Assembly: GCA_003290165.1 (NCBI GenBank)
Contig: QNQO01000201.1
Coordinates: forward strand, 558,001 to 622,000
Reading direction: 5' to 3'
Length of the DNA: 64,000 nucleotides
Source: Berberis thunbergii
Lineage: Eukaryota > Streptophyta > Magnoliopsida > Ranunculales > Berberidaceae
A model generated the notes under the pieces. The model had not been told where the DNA came from and did no database searches. It saw only the letters and a program-made list of their open reading frames with translations. Below, piece after piece: positions 1-12,800 of the stretch. The translations under genes were made by a program, and so were the position numbers. Position 1 is the first letter of the stretch; every line of letters starts with the position of its first letter.

Positions 1-825
1 AAGCAAATCATAGAATAGATAGGCAAGAATATTGAATGATTTCACAAATTGATTTTCATTATAGGTCACTGATTGGGCAGTCTGACTGAGGTGTCAAAAG
101 GATGCCCAGGATTTAAACTCCAGAACAAAATAATTACTTCTAGCCTTTCCTTTGATAATACAGACGAAATGAAGATGTTACTATTGCTGGAACCAAGCCC
201 AGCAAGGCAACGACCAGATAGTAGTCTTGATTAAGGTTGAGCGGTGCCTTTTACAATATTACTAAATAAAAGAGATCTAGGGGGTGTTTGGGAACTCACC
301 AAAAAACAACGAATTTGCTTATAACCGCCAAAAACTCAATTTTTTTTTTTACTTGTATATCAGTTGAACTAATCATATCAATCGATCTGCTTACTTTTAT
401 CACTTTTCCATACTAATAAACTGGAACCTTAAAAAATTACGGGGTAGGCGAGTAGCCATTGGACTCACTGAGTTTTGGAGTGTCTGACAGCGAACATTGG
501 ATTTATTTATTTATTTATTTATTTTTTTGTTTCTTTCTGAAAATTAAGTGTCTTTAATATTTCTGTATACAGATGGAGAAAATCGTAGAAGTACTTTGAA
601 GCTTTCTTGAAGATCAGTTGTCCAACAACAATAAGATTTACTAACATCAACACATACATACGTTTAAAATTTTCAATGAAAATAGATAAATAAATAAATA
701 AAGAACACTCCCAACACTTTTTTTGCACACAATTTCAGTTTCTTTTCTTCCAAACATTTCCAACAAACAGAAGGAATTCCTCCGACCATATAAAAGGAAA
801 GCTAACAAAAAATGTGCAAATATAC
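1..825. other. Intron of the alcohol dehydrogenase gene, running to the left edge
   Basis: Downstream (minus strand) of the donor site at 825-824, this should be intron of the dehydrogenase gene. The remaining exons, about 100 codons by family length, are not here. I see only low-complexity DNA, including short ATTT runs near 501-525 and 683-702, and no recognisable coding segment or mobile-element end. Confidence 0.5.
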
Positions 826-3800
826 CTTTATCTTATCCACAGCATCTTCCTTAGTAGCATTGATGGTGTGAGTAGCTCCTAGCTTCTTTGCATTCTCAAG
901 TTTATCATCTTGAATGTCAACAGCAATAATTTCAGAAGCACCAAATGCCCTTGCTATCTGCAAGCAACTGAGAAACATAATCAAAATATTTTAGAAGACA
1001 GAGGCTGCAAAATGGAAGGTGAACAACTAGCTTGTGCTTGAACTATTTTTTTTTTAAATACCTGAAGTATAGACTCGAGATATTGATGAATTCAATCACC
1101 TTACTGAAGCAATATGCTTGAGCTTAACAAAACAAACAAATAAACATGCTCATGTAAAATGATGTTCGAATTCACTCCTGAAATCAATCAGAAATTTCAT
1201 TTTTTCAAGTAACCATGCCGATAAGTTGATGTATGCTACATTCCATGATTGATATACACATATCATGATTGGAAATACCATTCAGTATATCAAATCTATA
1301 TTGGGGACATACTGCACCATATATGAACATTCTATCATTATTCTTAACCATTCAACTTTGTTGCTTCAGTATTTTTTTTTTTTTTTTGATTTTTTTTACA
1401 AATAAATTTCAAACATATTACTAGCAAAATACGATGACTAAAAGTAAAAAATCATTAGTCAATGGAAGTAGGAGTAGCACTTAATAGAAATAAGAACAAA
1501 TAAATAAAATAGCTATTGGGCTAAAAGTGCCCAATTTCTAGTTTGACTGCCCATTTATTGTTTATTATTCATTTGAACTTCATTTGAGCTTAAAGTTTGA
1601 GGAAAAGTATAAATTCATATCATAAATAACATGGTAAAGTTTTAGTTTGTTTCGACATGTGTCTCGAGATCTGTGCTAAGTGGGATAAAGGAATTTCTCT
1701 ATTAGTATCCCGAAGCGAGAGATGCTCACTTTGGGCACAACACATGCTGCCCATTGTCCAAGACACATGTTTGTTGGAGGTCCTTAAAAACTCACAAAGA
1801 CCGTTTATTAAGATATTTAATGGCGGAGATTTAAATACATATCTCGAGGAACGGTGCCTAAACGAGCTGAAAATTTTAACTCGACTTTTCTAGTATTAAT
1901 CAGTAATTTTTCTGAAAATTTCAGCTCAAACGGAACTCAAACAAATTAATAAATATTCTTTTAGTTTGAGTACGGTTCTTTTAGCGTCCTAATTTGCTAG
2001 TAAAAGCCCAAGTTAGTTTTTTTGGCCCAATGGCCCCAAATAAAATAAGGATGAATTAGTAAAGTGGAAATTATTTCTCTGAATGGATAACACGATTCCC
2101 TGTGATGTTAAGTAATGGGCAAAGAATACACGGGGGCAAGTTTATATTATTGCAAAAGTATTTTAATAAAGGGAGTCAAATTTTTACCAAAGAGAAATAA
2201 CTTGTTGACCCTTCAAGCTTCAAGTCGTCAACGCTTCGATGGTATCTTAAATTAAGTGGAATCTTCAAGTCTTCATCTACCAAAGGAGTAGTGGTCCATT
2301 GGAGAACATTCTAGAAGGGTGTTTGCACGGTACCTTGGTTTGTCATAATTGGATTTGGAATATTGAAGCATTTAAGCATGGAGCACCAAATTTATTCTTT
2401 ATCTTACAAACTCTGGAGTTTTGGAACTATAAAAAAGTAACAAAATAATCATAGCTGAGGTATAACCATCGTTAATTTTTCTTTGTGCTTCCATGTGAAT
2501 GAATAGTATGCATAATTGGAGGTTGCAGCAACCTTCTTGTGTGGTTGTGAGCAAGATTTATTTTGAATTTTAAAATTTGTGTGGTTGGCTAAAAATTTCA
2601 AAAAAGAAAGTAATTTTGGTTGGGCAAAAGCGAATTTTTCTTGAAAACAACTACAATTTTCTATTTATGAGCAAAAAGATGTTAGCCGACAACTATGGGG
2701 TAATTTTGTTTTGCTAACCTGCAAAGATGAAAAATTCAGGAAATTTTTTCAAAAAATTTGAAATCACATGCCTTGCCGATAACCAGGTCCAAGTTCCAAC
2801 CAGAAAAATATCCATCATCGCTCTCCTCTGAGAATTCCATTATTTCTTTTCCAAGGGTGTGGTTCTTTGAAATTTTTGCAACCAATTTTGGAGGGCAATT
2901 CCATCAATTTGTTATTAAAAAACTTCAAGTGAAATATGGGGTCATAAAATATGAAACTTGGGACAAAACAAATTACCCTAGATATAGTATAATTCTATCA
3001 TTTAAGTATCCCATAGTATTATAGGTAGAGGCATGGGTAGACTCTCAAATGGATATTGACATAAAATCTCGCTAACCTAATCTCAAAGATTTTGTAACCC
3101 TAAGTTTTCAATCTTTCTCCTTTTTCTTGTTTTTTTTCTTCTTAGAAGGACATGAATCCATACCAAGTATAAACCATTAACTTATGATAATCGAAACAGT
3201 GATATTAAATTCCCCCCCCAGCCATCTCATTTCTTTTTCTTATTTCTCTTGCATAATTCTAAGAATAACAATAAAAGTGAGGCTTACACCTCAACTACTT
3301 TGAGGTTTATACACTTTGTGGGGACAAACAACCTCAATTATGCATCACAAACATTTTGAAGCATAAAAAGAAATAAGATTGAATGCAACATAGAGAATAA
3401 GCACTACTATAAACAACAGTCTGCAAGTTAGGAGCCAACTCCAAAGAGACGGTGTCAGAAATTCGGATGCCAACAAAAACGCTAATAAACCATTGTTTCC
3501 AAGGCTGACTCAAGCCAAACCACTGTCAGCATCATTTTATAGATATATGGTAAAATTACAACTTAAGAACCAAGGACACGGGCAATGAAAGTTTTGAACA
3601 GCCAAGCATGATGTGCAATTGAATGCAGCAAACGACTTTAGAAGGAAAAATGAAAACATAAAAGCAAAAAATTTAAGTAGCTAGGTTTTTTATTGGAACA
3701 TTAAGATTCAATGAATTTGTTGCAAGCATCTCAACGGAAAAGCTAAGAAATTCTTAATCACTATCCTGATCAACAAAATATTATTTTTATAATGAGCATA

Positions 3801-6800
3801 GAATATTTTTGTATTTTTTGGTGTCTAGAACGTTACCAATGACTTTCAACTAATGTGGGATTTACCGCATCTAGATATCATAAATGTAGATACTATTTCA
3901 ATGGCATTCTGATCAGTTGGAAAAAAAAAACCCCAAAACTATACACAAAGTTCCAGAGTTCATCTAGTACCTGCAGAGAAATAAATTGTAACTTATGGAT
4001 TGATGTTAACATGGAATAGAAGTCATAGTAGATTAAATATTATGGAATGCCAGAGCAGTTTTCACGATAAGGAATCAGATCTTCACCTTGATCCAACACC
4101 ACCGATGCCAATTACAGCAACGGCATCTCCAGCACGCATCTCAGCTGCATGTCTCATGGCACCATAGGCAGTAAAGACCGCACACCCCAATATAGCTGAT
4201 TCTGTATATGGCAATGACTCCGGAAGAAGTGACAATGCATGTGCAGGTACAATGCAGTACTCTGCCATTCCTCCCATACTATACATGTAAACTGGCTTCC
4301 CTACACAAGTATAGCAGAAAACATTAAGATACAGATAAAGAATGCATATCAATTCAGTCAGAAGAGCATGACACTTATTACATGTGCTAGAGGAAGTGGT
4401 GCATGATTTAAAATTACTGTGTTACCAAAGAAAAGACAAAAGAATGGTCTTATAACGAATGATGAATAAAATAAACAATGAAGCTGTGGAGCTCAAAATG
4501 AAGACCTCAGGATGGGTGATTCTCAACTTAAAGAGCTCCAAGCTTCTAAAGACGGGAAGTTTTTGTAAGGATCATCAAGTGTGCATCTCCCGCTATTCTT
4601 TCAGTGCCCTTTCTCCTTAAGAAGTGTGGTCTCTTCTGGTTGAGGATCATGGAGAGTCTATGCCAAGAGCTAGGGAGCTAAACAGTCAGGTCACCCAATG
4701 GTATGAAAGGACCTTCACCGATAAGGGTTATTGGATCCGGGAAGGCGTTTGTCGGCTGTGTTGAAGAAATTATGACAGGAGAGAAACCAGAGAGTGCACG
4801 ACGGCAAAAAAAATGAAAATCAATAAAAGGATGACATTATTCTTTTTTTGGATCAACAAAACAAGATGTATTGTATTCATATAATCAAAATGCAAAAAGT
4901 TTACATCATAATCTAAGTACTTGTATCCCTTAGGATTTCTCCCCAATCAAACATACAAGAAGAGAAATGAGTGCCTATAAAAACACCCCAAATGTGACCC
5001 AACACCCAAAGAGTGATCTTATTTTTACCCAAATACTATGTACATCTCCACACCCATTTCCCTATTGGTGAGAGGTTGAAACTTCCCACATTTGTAGAAG
5101 ACCATATTTCTGCTATCTGCTGAATAGAGGTGGACATTGTTCTTTACAGCCTGAACTCACTGAGACATTTTTGCCAAACAATTTGAGTGAAAGAGTAAGA
5201 AAGTAGCAGGTGGTCTATTTTTCTGTGTCAAGGCTGCACGTAGAGCAATGGTTGGGGATGATCAAACCCTTCTGTTGATGATATTTACTATCTACTGTGA
5301 GAAGCTTCCCATGAAAAATGGTTCACAGTAGGAAGCATGCAGTTGGAGGAATCTCCTTCAACCAAATAAGCTGGTGTAGATGATGAGTTTTGATTTCATC
5401 GTTTGAGAACTGAAGCTGGGGACTAATTTTATCATAGCAGTGTTTAACTGTTAAGTATTTCTCTTTTTTGCCCGCAACCAGATCAGGTTCAGCTGGATGT
5501 TGTCAGTCATTTGAAGAAGATTGGCCATTTGGGAAACTTCCCAATCATTGAGGCTTCTTCTTAGGTGACAATTGCAAGAGCGATGTCCTTCTGCAACAAG
5601 CATTGTAAATAACTGGAAATTGCCTCTTTGAGTGCTGATCAGCTCTCCATTTGTCATCCCAGAAATTGATTCTATCCCATTGTGACTTGTGAGCTTCAAA
5701 GGAAATATGGTCAAGAAGGAGATGCTTGTGGTCCATGATACATTTTCACAAGGATCAGCCATGAGTATTCATGTGAGATTGAGCAAACCATTCCACTAGA
5801 CTTGCCCCATATTTGGCACCAATCACCCTTCTCCAAAGGGCATCCACTTCAACTCCAAATCTCCAAATCTACTTCATGAGAAAGATCTATTTCATGAGAA
5901 GAGATCTATTAAACTCTTTCACCCTCCTCATCCCTAGACCTCCCTTGTCTCTAGGTTGACAAAGCTTCTTCCAATTGAAAGATGGTTTTTTTTTTCTTTA
6001 GAGGAAAGCTTCCCCAAAGGAAGTTTCTTGTACATTTCTCCATTTTGGAATATGTAGAGGTGGGATTTGTGCAGAGAGACGCAGGGATACTGGAGAGGGT
6101 GCTCTTAATGAAGGTTGCTCTCCCAGCCTTGGCAATGTATTTCCGACTTCCAAGTATTGAGTCTCCTTTCCATGCTTTCAAGAGTCTCCTCCCATACTCT
6201 AGCAAGTAGCATCCTTGTACTTTGCTCCAAGGGGGAATCCCAATTAGGAGTAGGGGAAACAGCCAATGTTGCAGCCAAGAACTGAGGCCCACTGATTGAT
6301 TGGTAGTTTCAACCTCACTAATATGTATCCACAAGTTTAAATACTCACAGTCACAAGTATCAAACAAACACTCCCGAAAGTGGTAGAAAATAAAAGTTCA
6401 AACTGATGAGAAGAGTTTTGAACCAAATGATCAAAATGAGAGGATAATGAAACGTATGGGAGTCACTTAAATATACGGTGAATTTTCCATATTCAATAGA
6501 GAAGAAAAGCATCAACTCACACTTATATTCAGGGTAAGTCTATCCACTTTATGTAAGTTGTTAAAGTATGGATCGCTGAATGTTGGGCAAGGTGAACAAA
6601 CAAATGCTATTGGAATAATCATCAATCAATTCCTACTAAAACAATATCAGTCCATCCATTTCCAGAGAAGACGTTAAAACCACCATGACAAACACATACA
6701 GGGAAACATAATCTAATTCTCCACAGGAGAACTCCTTTGACAAAAATAAATAAATGATTATTGTGATTTTGGATTCCCTACAGCTAGACAAAGACAATGC

Positions 6801-9800
6801 AATGGACAATGGGGCACTAGCTCAGCTGATAGACATGTGGCTGGTCTTACAAGTCCAGGGTCCGAACTTAATGGTTCTTGGATCCAGTAAAAATTATGCT
6901 CACCCTTGAAAAAAAAAAGACATGTTGTGCCTAAAATGCACATACTCACTGTTAAATTGTCATCTACTTAAGTTAGAGAAAGTGAGTTTATCATATGTCA
7001 AGGGTTGGGCCTATGGAATAAGTGGAGGGGACCTTTAGTCTCAATAACCTTGTATACCCCAAACACATGCATGAATATGTTAGTTCTCAATTGGTATTAT
7101 TAATAATTATTTGTAAAAAAATTAGGAGAGAGAGTCATGAATAGCATGCAAGTACTAGAAACTTTTCAGCCCTTTTCGTAACTCTAGATTCAAAGTTTCA
7201 CTTTTGGCATCAACTTCACGGCTTAACCAGTCCCAAATTGGAAAATTTTCAAATAATTTTGTAGTCAATACAATTTTCTATCATCTAGTAGGGCTCAAAA
7301 GTTTTGTTCCATGATAATTAGTACCACTTTGTACTTTTCTAATCTAGATTGTGATGCACAAGATAAGTGATGCACCTTCCATAATTCCATAACTAGCTCA
7401 TATGATGCTTTTTGGTTCACTTAAGATGCCTTTAGTGTCCAAAACCTTGTCAAATTGCTTCCTTAAACAAATTTCCAATGCATTTTCACACTTCTATAAG
7501 TGTCCCCAAAGCTCAATGCCCTAGCTTAAATCTCTCTATTTATATAGTTTATCAAACTGTGTTTCTACTTTATCAGTTAATCTCTGAAAAAGAAGCTCCT
7601 TAAGCAACATAGCAGTTACAAAGGCATGTATTTTATAATTATGCATTCAATCTGCTGCAGTTGTCTCTCACTGCTCTCTTACACTCCCAAGATTGTCTAC
7701 TGATGCATCTCAGCATGCAAGTGATGTCAACAACTCTTAAATTAAATAAATAAGTACCATTGCTGCGAAGAAACAACCGAGTTTCACCATCATAAAGCAC
7801 TCCTTTTGCTCGATTGTATGCAAAGAAATCTTCGCATAGATCTTCCTGACCCTGTATACATTCAACTATACTTAATATAATTTGACTTAAGAGTTTCCCT
7901 AGAAGTGATAACCAAAGTGGAAAGATAACAAAAGATCTAACATAAGAGACATCACCTTTACACAATAGAAACAGTTCCCACAAGGCATTATGAATGCTCC
8001 TACCACATGAGCTCCAACAGGAAACCTACCATTTTAAGTGAAAAAAACAGAATATGTAAGACTCATTCAACTTGTCAGAATTTTTAGATAACTCTCATAA
8101 AATACACAGAACAAAGAACTCCCAACGGGTATTTATATCAGTTGAGAAGGGTGTCCATTCCAAAAGTAGTGATATATTCATGTGTTAAAGCAATGTTGTA
8201 TTGATGCTCATGATTTTTTGTTATATTGAATAAACAACCATGCATTCGTTCTACAAACATTTTTTTTTTGAAAATATCATCGGTGATCATGGCATTTGAT
8301 TAAAAAAAAAGTTAACTAGTCAAAACAAGCATTATCAATCTGAGAGCACTATACTGACCATTCCGAATGAAGGATAAACAATTCATTTAAACTATTGATC
8401 TTGTATCATTCATAACCAAATTTTGAGAATATACATTCCAAGAGTTTGGCCTATGTCCATCAATATAGATTTTTTCTGGGGATAGGTAAGCTGGAGTTTA
8501 ACCCAAGATCTCCTTTTTGCAGGAAAATGTGTCAACCATAATTTGAAGTAAAACTTATTGCAAACGTGTTTCAATGGAGGATCTATGTTTCATGGACACT
8601 TTGAGAATAGTGGTATAGCAATGTTGTAAACATGCTTAATTGTCACATACAGCGGATGCTAGTGCAACACTAAAATTAAATCAAATAAGTAAATAATAAG
8701 AAAACATATTAAAAGATACTTATTAACAGTTATTGCATACTTAAAAAAAGGACTTCTGTGAGGGAGACACTCACCAAAGCTAGACAAATGCAAAATAAGA
8801 GGGGTAAATCACATAAAAATCAAATTAACCCAAGTAAACATGAAATCCTCGATCATCCTCCTTCCTGCCATCCCGTCTAAATGAACCCAATGCCATAATA
8901 TGGACTTGTCTTGACTGCACACTTTCTTTCATGTATTCCTTAAAATTAACATTTTCAACATAGAAAATTTGACATTATGTACATGTATCCTGTCCTCTAT
9001 AGCTATTTGATTTGTGTAAGAAAAACATTCAATCATATAGTCAATGTACTAGTGCTAATAAGATAATTACTTTTATGTGTTTCCTAGTTGCACCCCCTAT
9101 TTTTTCTTGACATTGCCCATCATTAAATTACTTTTAGGTGTCTTATGAGATTGGGCAATTTTTAGAAAATAGGGGTGCAACGAGGAAAGGCCTTACTTTT
9201 ATCTCTGAGTTTGAAATATAAATTGCAAACACCATGAATATTCTTTTGGGTTTCCCCTAATTTAACACTCCAGGCTGTTAAGAGTAATTAGTCATGATAG
9301 AAGCCAATGTATTCTGTAGTTTAGTGTTAGCAATTCTGTTAGACTGTTTTGACAACTAGCATTGCTTTGCATTGCTATAAGTTGTCTATATAAACCTTGT
9401 AATCTGTTCATATCAATCAATTCATTCTTTCAGTTCCTTAACATGGTATCAGAGCCATATCGGTTCCCATTTTCTTTTCTTGTTTGTCTTTTCAATCTTT
9501 TTCTTGTTATATCAATGGTGGATTCATCATCTTCAAATGCTGCTTCACTCACAACTTCAACAATGACAGAGCACAAACCAGTTGCTTTTACTCATGTTAT
9601 GTCCGTCAAACTTGATGAACACAATTAGAGGTCATAAGCTTAAGAAATTTATTACAAAAGGTTCATTTCCACCTCAGTTTCTATCGGCTGAACACCAAGC
9701 AAATAGAGATGTCAATACAGAGTTCATCAACTGGGAGCAGCAAGATCAGCTTCTCTTTTCATGGCTTCTTTCTTCTATGACTCAACCGTTGTTAACAAGG

Positions 9801-12800
9801 TTAGTAGGCTGTGAAACTTTTGAACATGTTTGGAAAAATCTTGAAACCTACTTCAACTCCCAAACTGTAGCCAAGATCTCCCAGTTCAGAACTCAATTGC
9901 AGAGTTTCAAGAAAGGAGATCTTTCCATCAATGATTACTTACTGAAGTTGAAGCATATCATTGATCAATTAGCCTCAGTTGGCCATCCATTGTCTACTTT
10001 GATGGCTTACCACAAGCATATGACACTTTTGTAGTCTCAGTCAATTCAAGATCTGATGATTATAGCATAGTAGACATCGAGTCTATGTTACTAGCTCAAG
10101 AAACAAGAATTGAAAGACATTTTAAAGATCTTGATTTCAAGTTCTATAAATGTTGCTCAAACCTCATACAAGCCTTCACCAAGGTCATTTGTCTCTAAAT
10201 CACCTAGAGGTGCAAGGTATCCATTCAACTCACAAACTCAATCAACAAGAGGAGGAGGAAGATATGGATCTGGGCGAGGTTTTAAGCAATCTGGATATCA
10301 GTCTGGTAAGCCACAGTGCCAAATATGTGGCAAGATTGGCCATCTTGCTGTCAAATGCTATCATCGGTTTGATACAAATGTGTTAAACTCATGGAATTCT
10401 AATCTACAAAAAATGTGTTAAACTCATGGAATTCTAATCTACAAAATCAGTCATTCAGCACACCTTCCCAGTCAGCAAATCTAGCTTCTCCACATGCCTA
10501 TTCTGCTGCTTCTAGTCAGTACAGTCATCCAACTTGGGGTTCTGACTCTCAGATGCCAATACAAACATATGGTGCTTCTTCATCAGCTGATAATCGATGG
10601 TACCCTGACTCTGGAGCAACTGATCATTGTACACCTTTTGCTCATAATTTCGCAACTTCAGTACCATATCATGGTAATGATCAACTTCATGTTGGTGATG
10701 GATCTACTCTACAGATGCAGAATATTGGTCAGTCTTTCATACACTCTTCAAATTTGTCAAGAACTCTGCTTCTTAAGAACATACTTCAAGTTCCTAAGCT
10801 AACTAAAAATCTACTTAGTGTTTCAAAGTTTGCTAGAGACAATGGAGTGTTTTTTGAGTTTCATCCTGACTTATGCTTTGTCAAGGATCAGGTCACCAGT
10901 CAAGTCCTCCTGGAAGGCAAGCTTAACAAGGGTCTGTATGTGTTTCCTTCAATGACTCTTGCTGCCAGAAATCCAGTTTCTTTGTCATCTACTACAAGCT
11001 CTTCTGGTGGCTATCAAGCAGCTTCAGTCCATACTGCTACAACCACTTCTGAGTCATCTTCTCTTTGGCATGCTCGCTTAGGGCATCCTTCATTTCCTCT
11101 TGTGCACAAAATACTTACTAAATGTCACATTCCTGTTCCTAACAAGAATAAAGATGTTCCTAACAAGAATAAAGAATAAAGAACTGTGTTCTTCATGTTG
11201 TTTAGGAAAAATACACAAGTTTCATTTTTCTTGTTCTTCCACTGTATACAACATACCCTTGGAACTAATCTATACTCATCTTTGGAGTCCTGCTTCCACT
11301 GTTTCTTCTAATGGATATAGGTATTACATTCATTTCATTGATGCCTATAGTAGGTTCACTTGGGTATATCTGTTAAAAAATAAATTTGATGCATACTCTA
11401 CTTTCATAAAGTTCAAATCTCATGTTGAACTAGAGTTTGATCTCCCTATAAAATGTATTCAGTCTGATTGGGGAGGTGAATATAGATCTTTCTCTAAGTT
11501 TCTATCTCAGCATGGTATTGGTCACAGGTTGGCTTGCCCCACTACTCATCAGCAAAATGGCATTGCTAAGAAAAAACACAGACACATCATTGAGTCTGCA
11601 TTAACACTCATTGCTTATGCTTCACTTCATATGAAATTCTGGGATGAAGCTGTCAGTCTATCTTCTCAATCGAGTTCCTTCCACTGTGTTACATGGTCTC
11701 TCACCATTTGAAATGCTCTATAAGAAGTTTCCTGATTATCAATCTCTCAAAGTATGTGGTTGCTCTTGCTTTCCAAATATCAGACCTTACAATGCTCACA
11801 AACTGCAATTCAGGTCAGTCGAGTGCACTTTTCTTGGGTATAATTTACAACACAAAGGATACAAATGCTTGTCTCCCAATGGTAGGATTTATATCTCCCG
11901 AGATGTCCTCTTCAATGAGTTTTCTTTTCCATACTCAAAATCACAGCCACAGTCACAGTCTTCAGTGTATCTTTCCTCTTCTCCTGGGTCTAGTCCAGCT
12001 TCTATATCTCTGTTTCTTGCTAATACTCATGTCCATCAAAGTCCTATTGCTAGTACCAATCATGGTTCTCCTTATAATCCAGTAGTATCCTCTGCCAATC
12101 CTAGTGTCCCTAGTATTCCTACTGATATTTCTGATCCTCATGGTACAAATAGAGTTTCTACAAGCACATTTACTAGTGTTCCTAATAATGGTTTTATGGG
12201 TGCTATTCATACTTCTGCTGATGGTCACACTGATGCTCATACTGATGGTAACAATGGTGATACTAGTGCTCCTACTGATGGTGCTATTGATGGTGTTAAC
12301 ACTGATGGTGCTACTGATGTAAGTGTTGTCCCTAATACTATTCCTGGTCATCCGATGGTAATTAGGTCCAAGGCAAGGTTGGCACTTACAAACCAAAAGT
12401 AGGGATGGCAACGGGGCGGATTGGGGTGGATTTGTGCAAATCCATCCCCGCCCCGCTGGGGATTTCGGGTCCCCGAAACCGCCCCCGCATATCCGTTTAT
12501 CATTTTTTTTAAAACCATCCCCACCCCCAGCGGATAGGCGGATATCCGCCCTGCCCCATTTAACCCAAACAACAACAACAACCCAAAAATTTTCTTCAAC
12601 ATACAATAAATTCATACAAAAAATTAAAAAAAATACAACATATTACAAAAAAAAAAAAAAAATCTACAGATCAGATCTTAGTTACCTGATCTAAAAAATA
12701 GTACAACAAATAAAAAAAAATTCAACAAATTCAAAAAAAATTACAACATAGACAAAGAATTCGATCTCTGAGATCAGATCTCACATCTTGAAAACTGATC

